Below, piece after piece: positions 33,401-44,671 of a stretch of DNA of 64,000 bases. Origin of the DNA: Ustilaginoidea virens (lineage: Eukaryota > Ascomycota > Sordariomycetes > Hypocreales > Clavicipitaceae). The notes below the pieces were generated by a model. The model was not told the DNA's origin and did no database searches. It saw nothing but the letters and a program-made list of their open reading frames with translations. Location of the stretch: the NCBI RefSeq assembly GCF_000687475.1, contig NC_057317.1, forward strand, positions 4,154,501-4,218,500, in the 5' to 3' direction. The position numbers were made by a program, and so were the translations under genes. Position 1 is the stretch's first letter. Every line of letters starts with the position of its first letter.

Positions 33401-36150
33401 TTAACAGGTTGTTAATATTATCAAGCTTTACGCCCATCCTATCCATATCCGTAATAGAATATAAGAAGGGGGTGCCGCTATCAAAGACGTGGAAGGGGAT
33501 ATTACCGAATATCGTCAGAACATTCAATATGCCGGAAGATATAGCAGAGCCAGCGCCAAAGTTCACCGTATGCTTTTTATCAATCGCCTCGATAGTCAGG
33601 GTTTTCATCAACCTCATCAGGGCCTTTACTTAACCTAGGCCTGCTGTTGATAGGCCGGAAGCGCCGGTATCCGGTAGGATTCCGCAAAAGGTGTGGTCAC
33701 TATAGCATTCTTCTTCTAGAAAGGCAGAATTACGGTCCGGTAGTAGTGAGGGCATTTGGAAGGGGTTAATCTATAAAAAGACATATCAGTACGATTCATC
33801 TTACAGGGCTTATAATATCTCGATAGATGATATTAGTAACGGTTCTGCTTGCGTAAGGGCTTGGAAATACTAAGTGGCTGTGATTTACGGTATGGCAGCA
33901 TTCTCTGCATCCCATTATGCATCCCCTGCCATCATTACCTCGATATTACTAATAACATCATCGAGGTCGGCCTCTACTTCTTCTTCGAGGCCTTAGGGGC
34001 CGGGCTCTTCGTATTCCTATAAGAAAATACGGAATTTCTTATCATCAGGAGCAGTACGGTAGGATCAGTTCTTCATCCATCGGTCCTTTGATTCTTATTG
34101 CTCTTTAGCAGAGTGGTTAGATAACTAACACCCTATTTTGTTACAAACGAAGCAACATCTTTAACGGGGCCTAGCTGGAAAGGCGCGATTCTATTATTGC
34201 CGTTAATACTGCTGCTATAGGCCGAATCGGCATTAAGGGCGGGATTAACCATATCTACGGTCAGTAAACAACACCATATTATCATCAACATCGTCAGTAT
34301 CGTGATATTATTGCTGTTGAAGGAAATAATGCTGTTAATTTGCATGAATTGACTCATAGATAGAAAGGGATCGCCGTAGGTCAGCAGCGAGGCCTTCGAA
34401 TATAGGGGCATAACGGTACAAAGCCTGGCTACACTCAGGGGTATCCCTTACAGCATTAAGGACTTATCGGTGAAGCTCCGTATCAGCTATAAAGGGGGGA
34501 AAAAGACCACGATATAGGCGTTAAAGTTCCTCTAATAGGATATTAAGGCATTCTAACTTTAACTTATCGGGATATTTCGCGATAGTTGATTAGAGCGTTA
34601 TTCTATTCCAATAGTACAAATAGAATTATTCCGTACTCTCATTTTCGAAATGGCTCTTAACTTTGCAGACCATATCATCAAAAGTAAGGGTATCGCGAAT
34701 ACATTCAATATTATCAAAGTAATAGGTCTCAGCATCGCCGATGAGCATAATTTAGAAGGCTCTAGCGAATGCATTATCGGGTAATCCTAGTAGGCAGCAC
34801 TTGCTCTTAAAAGAGATAACTTTTAGTATAATAAAGTCATCCATTTTGCCGCTATATCTATCCTCTACACGATAGCTGCGTAAGAGGTCAGATATCTTCT
34901 TAGAAACATCGTCATACCCGGTTCGGGTATAATCTTCTTAGCTGAACCCTTATCGGGTATAATCTTCTTAGGGGTATTCCGGAGGGTATTCCAGAACGGC
35001 TTATCGGTTGCCTCGCGGTAGGCTAGCAAGGTTTCTTACGGGGTCATCCTATAACTCGGGTCGGTCTAGGTTTACCGGTCCTCCCGTCAAGACGGTCCGT
35101 TCATCGGCCTGGGTAGGGCGATATTGACGGGAAGGGCCGGGTGCCATGCCTATTTTTGGCATTATCGGATAAGGCATTTGGGACCGATATCTAGTATCAC
35201 GGGCGGTAGCGGCATTAGCTTAGAGGGTATCATCAGGGTCCTCTATAGAAGGAAGCACATCATCAGGGCCTATAACCCAAGCTCTGTTGGGTATGCTATA
35301 ACCTCGAGGGGTATTGAAATAGCCGCCTCGGCTAGCCCGGCTAGGGGTATAACCCCTAGGGTATAGTATTTGATCGGTCGGGCTATAGTCTTCGTCGGCC
35401 GTTATATATTATTATTAATGGTGCCGGGAGCTTTCCCCTATTTCAAATAGCGGCCTATTGTAAATAGGCGTCTTCCCTTTGGGTTATTAGGACCAGCCCC
35501 TTTCTTCTTTAATAGGGGCATAAGGCTTCTTTAATGTAGAAGGGGGGATAATGGGTTATTATGACTGTGATCGTGCCACCCTTGGTATTATGAAGTCCCT
35601 TAATATTAAGGCTTATAAGGATCTTCTTGAGGGCCTTACTGTGGTAGGTGCTCGTAATAAATTCCGTAAGCCTATGACTTCCTCATCGAAATTGCCGATA
35701 GGTACTAATGCTTCCCTATGAGGGTTGAGTCGTGACTAGAACATCTTACGCCCTAATTAACGGTCGATCTCTTCTTAAGGCTATTCAGGGTTCTATTATT
35801 ATTAAAGGCATTCCATTAAGGTAGGTATTGTAATAGAGCCTAATGCTCCGATATATACGCCGTAATCCCGTAGGTATATGCGGAATTCGCGTAGGAATGG
35901 AGGATTAATGCGATTAAATAGTTATTCATCCCATTCACTATAGTCTTCGTGGAACAGTTCCCATAGGTCGTCATTAATGATACAATCCTTCTCATAGGTA
36001 TAGATCAAAAAGGCCAGGCGGTTGTGTAATGCCACAGTAGTAGCATCAGGGGTAATTAGCTCTATTGTAGTAGCCCAATTGTCATCGAGTAAGGGGGCAA
36101 ATCGCTATAACCTTTCGGGCAGTGCCGGTTGTGATATTGATGATCGTGAT
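30480..36150 (-). pseudogene. Family 3 copy B gag-pol, broken
   Basis: In 5' to 3' order on the minus strand: gag about 34500-36100; a zinc knuckle near 34105-34155 whose tryptophan codon has become TAG; protease with DTGA at 33660-33671 within 33396-33735; integrase about 32400-33350; the MPYGPVKFRLTVVKPY block near 32340-32387; RT about 31150-32100, with AGTHWW and MQTDD in the open stretch 31335-31571; and RNase H at 30564-30875 with YSSTKSKRVTRSALASE and KEKRLMIDIMALR. These match the usual fungal copia polyprotein of this type. A 14-base G run at 36182-36195 lies just upstream. Confidence 0.85.
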
Positions 36151-36690
36151 AGTGCTATAGTATTGAGAGGAGGGTTTGAGAGGGGGGGGGGGGGGTGTGT
36201 TGCAAGGAGTGCAATATTCACTCTTGCAAGGAGTGCAAGATTCGATCCTCTTGCAAGGAGTATAAGATTCGTGCCTCATAAGGTTGTTGCAAGGAATATA
36301 AGAGGGCTTTTACCGGTAGGGGTAAAAGAGAGAAAAAAAGGGGTTAGTTAGTAAGATAACCATTCAACGGAATGGGTTATATTGCTTCCTATAGTTAGCA
36401 GGTGACCGTTTAACGGAATAGGTCAGCCGCCTCCTATATACTGAGGGTATCTTTAAAGATCGTGATAGTCAGTATATTTTCTTCTTTCGTAATAGACAGA
36501 GGTGGAAGAGGTCCACATCGTTCTTCTAATTAGTTGGCAGCGTAACCGTTCAACGGAATAGGTTATCTGCCTTCCTGATTAGCACGATTTGCAACGGAAA
36601 TCGTCTCTTCGAGAGTAATTTTGCTGATCTATAATGAAACCGTCTTTGCGGGATATTATCCTGTGAGTGGTATCTATCACCATTGATTAG

Positions 36691-37046
36691 TGTTAATATA
36701 AACTCGGGGTACCCAGTTATATGTAGGGTCGCGCGCGTGGTATCAAATACCGTGAGGTCACCAGTCAAAGGTATGATTACTTCTTTGATTATGACTGACT
36801 AACTAAGAGGAAAGAAAGGAAGCAAAAGAGTAATTATACGATGTGGCCTTTTTGTGCGTGCCGTAGTCACGTGCATCGGCGCGGTCGGGCCGGACTGCCC
36901 GCGTGCCCTACCGGGCTCAGGGGCATAGGGGCAAAGGGGCAAAAGTGGCCAAAGTGGCCAAAGTGGCCACATCGTGCGCAACGGGTGTGCGCGGCACATC
37001 CGTCGCAATGTGCCCAATTGGGCACCTTGCGACAGCGATTCCGACA
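36691..37046 (-). repeat. 5' LTR of family 3 copy B
   Basis: 356 bp, partner of 29776-30131, beginning TGTCGGAATCGC on the minus strand. It ends ATTAACA where the 3' LTR has ATCAACA. Confidence 0.9.
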
Positions 37047-37260
37047 GATATAATTAATTAGTGTGATATTAGCGATTATTCCTCGTGATAGATGAGTAGG
37101 GAAGGTTAGATATAATTAATTTATCCCTTGGTCCGTAATATATAAGCCGTTTCGACTGAATTAGGCTAAATCACGTTCTTTATTAGCACGATCTTTTTAA
37201 ATCGCCTCTTCTTATTGTCCTAGCTAATCTGTAAAGTGAACTTTAACTTTACTAATTAGT

Positions 37261-37598
37261 ATTGGTTGCATTAAGGGGTACCTAGTTGTATATAGGGTTG
37301 CGCGCGTAGTATTAAGTACCGTAAGGTCACCGGTCAAAGGTATGATTACTTCTTTAATTATGATTGACTAATTAAGAGGAAAGAAAGGAAGCAAAAGAGT
37401 AATTACACGATGTGGCCTTTTTGTGCGTGCCGTAGTCACGTGCATCGGCGCGGTCGGGCCGGGCTGCCCGCGTGCCCTACCGGGCTCAGGGGCACAGGGG
37501 CAAAAGGGGCAAAAGTGGCCACATCGTGCGCAACGGGTATGCGCGGCACATCCGTCGCAATGTGCCCAATTGGGCACCTTGCGACAGCGATTCCGACA
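37261..37598 (-). repeat. 5' LTR of family 3 copy C
   Basis: About 338 bp, beginning TGTCGGAATCGC on the minus strand at 37598 and degenerate at its inner end near 37261. It marks the border between the retrotransposon nest and host DNA. Confidence 0.82.
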
Positions 37599-38682
37599 TT
37601 TGTAGCACTGGATCCTCCTACTTGTTCGACGGGTTGAGACTGCAAGACACCCACCCCGCCACTTGATGCATCCGACTGTCTGAGCGACTGCCTGAGAGAT
37701 GATGCATTGCAGTTGACAGAAGCGATTGACGAACTCGCAGCTAGGCTGCCATCTTCTGTTACGTGGTAGGACGAGGCCCACAGGGGAGCAGCAAGAAGCA
37801 CTGGCCGGCCATAAAAACTTGACCAACATAGGTGGAAGTAATCATGGCCTAGGCTACCTTGGGTAGGTACTTTGCACATTCACGAATTCATTGACTGTAA
37901 AGTCCAGTCTTGGTGCAAGTGTTTCCCTTAGGTAGCCGTTTCTTACCAGCTCGTTGCATGCATGTGTCAGCTGGGCTTCGGGGCTCCAACACTGGGTTAG
38001 GCACCTAGGAGGTTGAAGATACCTACCTTAGGTACCTACCTACCTTACCTGTTGACATGCATCTAGAAAGTACCTGGCCATAGCGCCAGGCGGCATTACA
38101 AGATTCACAATGTTGACTCGGGCTCCTCGAATCGTCCAGTCACCTGCCGCTGCTTTCTGCTACTGTATATGCACGGGATTCGCGATTCCTCCAGCACATG
38201 CGGTCATCAACTCCCAGCCGTTCTTGCGTCAGGATGCCTGTGCTGTCTGCCCGAGACAGCAGCCCCTTTTGTTTGCGTTTGCGCGGGCGCTTACCCCTCC
38301 GTACCCAAGGTCATACTTTGAGAAATGGCTGATTTCCTCCTCCACGTCTGATCCAGACCGACTACATGTACCATACTACACCCAACCGCTTTTTATTTCC
38401 TCTCGGTCTGGATGCTGTACGGAGTACTGTTGTACGGAGTACAGAGAAGAAAAGTGGAATATGCCGCGTTGCTGCATGGCAACAATCACTTGATCCTCAG
38501 CCGACATACATGTGTGTAACTGGCAAGACAAGCAAGCAACAAAGAGACAGGCATCATCAGTCATCCGGAGATTACCATTAGGTGTCATTTATTGTTATAA
38601 TAATTTCTCACCGGTATCGATTCCATCAAATCCTTTTCGCGGCGATCCCTTCGCACGCCTCCGCCAATCAATCACCTTGGCC
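37599..38682. other. Host intergenic sequence beside the nest
   Basis: No supported gene. Base composition shifts from TA-rich to balanced at 37599. GGTACC/CCTAGG-type words cluster at 37850-37880 and 38007-38060, and GTACGGAGTAC occurs twice near 38415-38441. Open stretches here lack domain signatures. Confidence 0.6.
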
Positions 38683-39090
38683 ATGAACGGCTCTTCTCGT
38701 GCGGCTCCCCCACCCCCTCTGAACCTGCAGTCATCACCACCACCCAACTCCTCCAGCAGGCTCAAGTTCATCAGAGCCAACACGGCCGACTCTGGACCGG
38801 CTTCCCTTGCCAACAGCAAGGTAAGAAAAGATACAGCGCTCCATGAGCGCCGCCCCTCGGCCCAATAGAACCTCTAACTCTTTGCGAAGCGTTCAGCATC
38901 CTACTCGAGCGCAGCGTCCAGTTCCTTCTCGTCATCGTTTTCCTCTCTCCGCAGGATCACCACCGGCTTCATCAAATCTTCTCCGACAGTCAATGTCCAC
39001 ACCACCTGTGGTCGTCATACTGACCAGCTGCTGTTCAGCGGCCCCTCACTGAAAGACCTCGCACGATCAATCAGGAAAAGGTTTTGACAG
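38683..39090 (+). pseudogene. Possible gene remnant or mis-spliced short gene
   Basis: ATG 38683 opens a 46-codon Pro/Ser-rich stretch up to AACAGCAAG, followed by a good donor GTAAGA at 38821. A good acceptor CTCTCCGCAG ends at 38954. Joined there, the frame meets a stop after about 23 codons. One phase over, the downstream sequence reads a better-looking peptide, VNVHTTCGRHTDQLLFSGPS, to a TGA near 39085. The two halves therefore look like one gene whose phases no longer agree, through a frameshift or a splice site I cannot place. I do not recognise the family. Confidence 0.25.
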
Positions 39091-42000
39091 TGGTAGGATC
39101 GAGCCATGCCAAAGTTTTTTGCACCAACGTGGTGCACAATCATTGCTGCCTGGTACGGGAAACGACCTTGTTTGTTGTAAATGATTTGAATTTCATGACC
39201 GACGTTAAATGACTGCGTTTCTATGCTGGGGCAACACGACATGACACACAGAGATAAAATAGGCGGAGGAAAGGAATGCAGACGTACATCGATACCCGGT
39301 GACTGGGCAGAGGGCTAGGTGTGAAGCAATCTTTTTGCCGAAATGATAATAAAGCATGCCGGAAGCTTTGCCGGCTTGATGCATTGCATTACGCCGGAGT
39401 TTGTCGCAGTTGAGCTGAGCCTGAAAACTCGCACGAAACGTCTGCTCCTGGAGCAGGATAGGCTAGGCACACTTGTTCGTTGCTGCATATGATGTTGATA
39501 GCACAATCGCTTCGAACCCGCAACAGTATTGCAGCACTTGCGCGCTCGAAACCCCGTGAGCTTAATCCCGACGCCGAACCCAAGTCTGCACGAATCCGTC
39601 ACGCCAGCGTTGACCGTCTTGATGGACTGCAATATGGTTCGTCCCAATTCTGCGCGGGAGCTCGTCATGACCACAGGCCACGCACACTGGGAAACTGTCG
39701 TTTTGCAGAATCAATATTCAAGGACAGAAAACGAGCAGCCCGAGGGAATTATGGAGCTCGAAAAAGGCAGCGCTGCAACTGCAACATGGTCGGGCTGTTT
39801 GAATCTGCCCACGGTCTTGGATCCGCGGAGGGATATGGGCTGGTGCGAAAATGCCGGGAATTTCTGCAAGCGGGTAAAGAAAGGGTCATGACGCAAGTAG
39901 TCTTTTCGCGCGTAAAGATCACCACGCATATAGTGTCTAAAGGAGCCACTCTGCATACATATTTAGTAAGGGCGTCGCGTCGGAACCACGTAACCTCGGA
40001 GCCTTTATGGGTACGGTATTCGATAAAAAGCATGGCCGTATTCTACATGAGGTATCCTTGCCGAGGCATATTTTGCGCACATCATAAAAGTATGTATTAC
40101 TACTATATTTCGATGTAGAGAAGCATCTCATATTCATATGGGTGAGATGCGGCCACACCGACGTCGCGCGGACGCTCATGGTGTAATTGGACCTTGGTCA
40201 CACGTAGTAAATACGAGAACAACCATTTCACTCTCAAGATATTTGAGCCGGCCTTGTTACAAGTATAAGCTTTACACATATGTTGGCGAAATCTACGGCT
40301 TATCAGACAGGCAAAAAGAGGAACGTTTCTAGTTGACTAAAGTCAAGGCCCCTGGCGCGCAGCATCCTAGCATCCGTACCATCGATTACCACATACACAA
40401 CATGAAAGAATTGTAGGTGCTGTCAAGTTATTCTTCAGCTCTTTCTAGAGTTGCAACGGCGCCTTTTTTTTTTCCTTTTCTTTTTCTTTTTTAGATTACA
40501 TCTAGTAGCAGGCATAGAGTCAAGTTCTCTTGCGCGGTCTGTTGAAGCCATCGTGATAGTCTGAATGCGAACTGGAACAAAGGCTTTCCCCCCTGTTTAC
40601 TGTTTCCTTTTTCAGAATCCTTTTTCCCCATTTCGGAAACAGCGGCGATGGCTGGAGAATATATCCTTTCACGAGGGAGGGGGGGAAACACCAGTGAGCA
40701 CTGGCAGACTCGACTCATGGGACCCCTCATAAAAGATGATCAACAAAGAAACGCATTACCAAGTCATCCCTTATATTCGAGGATGGAAGCAAGTAATGAT
40801 TGCCACACAGATTAGAGGCTTCTACTCTGGCGTGACAGGAAACCCGGGTTTGTCGAGGGCAAGGACGAGCATTCGACGAGAAAGAGAAGGAATGTTGGCA
40901 CGGATATTTCGGCTTCGTAGTTGCCTAGCAGGACTTGGGACTCGTTGCCACACCAGCAAGCGACAAACCCATCGAGGCCAAACCACCCCCCCCCCCCCTC
41001 CCGACCCTGGGGCCGTGGCTGGCTCCTTGGACCCTTCAGATATAGCAGGTACCTGGCAGGTACTCTCGGGGTAGGCACCTACTACTGCCTCCTGATGCCT
41101 GCACGATCTCTGGCACCCACACCTACCTAGGCGGACAGTCCCTAGAGCTTGAGGGTACCTAACTGCCTTAGGAGGTAGGTATGTAGGTACCTGGTAGGCA
41201 CCTGGGCAGACACTCCCATGTGAATATTGCATCGTCAACGGCGCATGTCAGACGCATTGACGTAACAGCACAAGGTCCAGGCCACACACGCTGCACGTCA
41301 ACTTGCCCGCCACCAGGCCCCACCGGGCCGTATCGTACGAGCCCCTTTGATGCGCTGCCATTGGTGCTTTATCCTTTCCGCCACTTTCTTCACCTTCTCT
41401 CGGGAACGTGCAGCCTCAAAAAAAAAAAAATCTCAAAATCACGTCAAGCTTTCTTACGGACGGACTGGCGGGGACCCTCGGGTTCGGATTGGATTAGTCA
41501 GGGCCCGACTGGCCCCCCCCGCCACCTCCAACTCTGAGGCCACGAATTCACTTGCTTATTAGTGCAACGGCGCAGGAAACGAAACCAATCAGACCCGGGC
41601 CGGGACCCCTCATCCAATCAGACACAGGCCCTGCCGGTCCCCGGTCATCGCCGCCAGTTGTCTGGCCAAGTCATGACTAATACGGTAGGCAAGGCACAGG
41701 CACGCCCCCGCCTCTTGCCTGGTTTCGATGTTTATGTTGGCTTGGGAGCCAAACCCAAAACATCCCCAGGGAGTTCCTGTCCCGTCATTTCGTGTTTCAG
41801 GTGCGAGGACAACAGGTCCGTAAGCGGGCGACAAAGACGCGGCCTCAAATCACGCCCAGGCCGTCTTTGCTCGGCGTTTTAAAGTGTTTGAGCAGACAAA
41901 GACGGCCTGCCCGGGTTGCCCCCCGGCTCTTGGGTAGCCGCATCTTGCTGCGCAGTGCGCAGGGTGGCTGAGCGTCACTGTGTCGTATTCTAGAAATCAG

Positions 42001-43450
42001 CTCGACTGATGTGCAGGCCGTTGGGGACCTGGGGGGGCCCTGGGGACTTGGGGACTTGGGGATTGCCTCCAATGCAGCTAGAGATATTTATCTCCACTTG
42101 GCCGACGCATTCCTGGCGTGGGCTTGACCAAGTTCCGCCGTTGCTGGACAGCGTCCAAGGACCAACAAGACGAACATGATATAATGGCCCGGGTGGCCAA
42201 CAGCAAGCACGCCTGCGGGTACGGTCTGGTCAATACTTTGTCGATCTCGGCTTGGCATGGGCCCAGCCAGCCAGCGTTGCCAGGAACAAGTTTGAAGTTT
42301 GCTGGAAATCATCGATTGAGGGAGGCAAAGCCAAAAGTCCACATGCAGGTTTCTAGTCGCTGAAGCCCACCCCATCCTGATGAACGAATGCTGATGCTCA
42401 ACGTGCACCGTGCTGTAGCGCCTCGGGTAGGGGCATTTGGGCCCCTATAAGTCAAATGTGCTGTTATGTGACCACCTGCAACCTCAATGCCTTGGCGCGA
42501 GAGCGTTACCCAGCCCTAAAGTGTACGAGATGGAACCAGACATTAATTAACCTGCCGATATCGCTCTTGCGGCTCTCCCCACAGCATGTACGATTCTCTC
42601 CAAAAATAATGCCACATGCAGACCTATTTTATATTTCTTTTTTTTTGTGTGCTTAGCAGATTGTCAATATCGAGGTCCAGAGTACGGACGTCCTGTGCTG
42701 GCAAATAGGCCGGTTCAGGACGAATTCCAGAGGTCTTGAACTGCATTTAGCGCATTTAGCGCATTGTGCCCTATACAGGTATGTACGTACTGTACTGCCT
42801 GTCTCAGCCGTACGGTAAGTCGGCACATGGGCGGGTGACCAAAGGAACCGACCAGACGACCAGACGACCTCCGTACAATCGATATCGTCATATGCTGCAA
42901 ATGCTTTCTTCGTCTCGGTCAAGAGCCCTACGATGGGTAGGCGGTTCTTTTCTGCTCTCTTCCATGGCAACCGCTCGCCATGTTGCATGCCGATGTCGAC
43001 CTCTCAGTCGAGGGGCAACAAACCACCAGATGCAACCAGCCTGGTTGGAATTAGCAGCTCGTTACAGGTACCTTCTGAGGTGCTGCGTGCTGCGTGCTGC
43101 TCAGTGTCTATATGAGGTACCTACCTAAGGTAAGTGGGTACGGAGTACATGTAGGTAGTCTGGCTGGTGCTTATCCTCGCGAGCCTCGCACTGCCGGGTC
43201 GGCAAGTCTCGCACCAGCCACTGCTGCCTTCAGACCTTCAGACTCGGCGCTAAGCCAGGGCCTGTCGTGGCTCGCAACCAGACAAGACCAGGCGTCGGTG
43301 GACCCGACTGCATTAGGTACATTCCTAGTGGCCCTTGGTCCATGCACGGGTCTGGTACTTCCCACTCACCCGTGCATCCTGCCTAGGAAGGTACCTAGGT
43401 ACCTGCTACCTGAGCCAATGCATACAAGTCCGTCCTGCCGTTGTCCCCCT
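39091..43450. other. Long intergenic region without supported genes
   Basis: Open stretches up to 212 codons exist (39480-40118) but overlap on several frames, show no domain and have no splice-consistent continuation. The region holds a T/C tract at 40460-40495, a C run near 40985-40998, and several clusters of GGTACCTAGG-like palindromic words (41045-41060, 41150-41200, 43110-43160, 43385-43405). No tRNA or rRNA signature was seen. Confidence 0.5.
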
Positions 43451-44671
43451 TCTCCTCGCTCCCATCATCAACAAATCCTCGTTTCGACTTGTTGACCTTT
43501 TCTATTACTTCCTGTTCTTCTTTCCTTTCATCCCTTTCGTCCCCATTCCCATCTCTCCTTCTTCACCAGTCACTCATCCGAGCCCCCTCTTCCCCTTGCT
43601 AACCACCTCTCAGCCCACTTCCGCCAGCGCCCCAAAGAACGCTTCTGGTTGCTCGTCCAATCCTGGCGTGAACCCCCTTTCTTCTGCTGCGTCTGCGTCG
43701 CTCCCGATCCGATCCCTCTCCCTCGGTTTTCCATCAATTTGTTTCGCGTCTTTCTTTCTTCATTTACCTTGGCGGAATCACCTCTATTTACGTCTCTGAG
43801 CGCTGCATTACATCTGTCGACGATTGCACAAAATTTCTTCTCCCCCCTCCCCCTCCCCTTCCACGTGGTCCAACTGCTTGGTCTTGGCCCAAAATATCTC
43901 GCCATTTCAGTCGAGTGCATCAGCACATCTGCCTCCACAATTCGATCGATATATTTCTGCACAAACTCTGGTGCCTTATCTCTGCTCCGGCTCTCGGTCA
44001 TTGCGTAAAACCAAGACAACCCCTTCGCAGCTCGATTCGGTCGTCGTAGCTGCATGCTTTACTCTTCACCCAGCAAGCTGGAATAAATTCTGCCGCAACG
44101 CCCTACCCCGAGGATTTCCTACCGTGCGTGGCTCAATGACTGAGCTTGCGTTGTAGCGAGCCAAGAAGAAAAAGAAGCGTGGCAAGGAAGAGATCACTGC
44201 TACCAGTCGAATTGAGAAATACCTGGCCCCAACACACTCGCTTTATCACACGCTCGTTCCCGATCGCTTGGGCGTCCTTCTGATTCCACTGTCTGTGCAA
44301 TCATTCGTTTTCTCTCCACCATAATCGTCCAGATAGATCCTTTCTGGCATCGTTCGCTCTTCTCGTGTTATCATAGAAAGACATACAGATAAAAAGGGAA
44401 ATTCAGGAGAAAAAAAAAGGGGAGAAAGACGACCACCCTTCGGATCCGGCTGGCGTCCAAAGATTGAAAGTTCCATCGATTGCAAGACGAGTTTATTCAA
44501 CCATACGGCCAATTTCTCCCTTCCCCGCTCCCTCTTTTTTTTTTTTTTTTCTTCTCGGAACCTTGGAAGCCGTGTGCGTCTGACAGAATTCATATCTAGC
44601 GTGGGCTTGTGCTTACCTGTTCGAAGCAATCTTTGTGTGTGAAAATACTCAAATCTCGGACTGGAGGAATA
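43451..44671 (+). promoter_or_regulatory. Pyrimidine-rich promoter/leader of the BNI4-like gene
   Basis: The plus strand is strongly C/T-rich from about 43490 to 43890 and again near 44520-44560, as is typical around fungal transcription starts. No upstream reading frame with recognisable content is present. An in-frame ATG at 44609 would add 21 residues to the gene below. Where transcription starts, and whether the leader is spliced, cannot be told from the sequence. Confidence 0.45.

Larger units (their letters stand above)
29776..37046 (-). mobile_element. Family 3 copy B: full-length Ty1/copia element, degenerate
   Basis: 7,271 bp between two 356-bp LTRs (36691-37046 is 5', 29776-30131 is 3'), in the leader of copy C. 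It is the only complete copy of this family in the window and serves as the reference for copies A and C. The coding region is heavily mutated with no long frame. It differs from Copia-1 and Copia-2 in several ways: it has a gag zinc knuckle, its protease motif is DTGA, and it lacks the initiator tRNA-Met type PBS. Confidence 0.9.
28238..37598 (-). mobile_element. Family 3 copy C: outermost element, split by copy B and element D
   Basis: Copy C survives as 37047-37598 (5' LTR and leader) and 28238-29775 (leader and gag part). Copy B lies between the pieces, flanked by gatac (29771-29775) and gatat (37047-37051), a target duplication with one C/T difference. Element D cuts C at 28237; the bases after it, ggtcc (28238-28242), should recur at D's other end. 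The C gag piece aligns with about 35130-36100 of copy B. The pol part and 3' LTR must lie left of the window. C is the element that entered host DNA, at 37598/37599. Confidence 0.75.

Noticed and set aside
39480..40118. 212-codon open stretch on the plus strand
   Set aside because: No domain, composition like random translation, and overlapping open stretches on other frames and the opposite strand; kept only as part of the intergenic description.
43570..44055. 161-codon open stretch on the minus strand
   Set aside because: It is the complement of the pyrimidine-rich leader of the BNI4-like gene; Arg/Lys-rich composition results from that bias.
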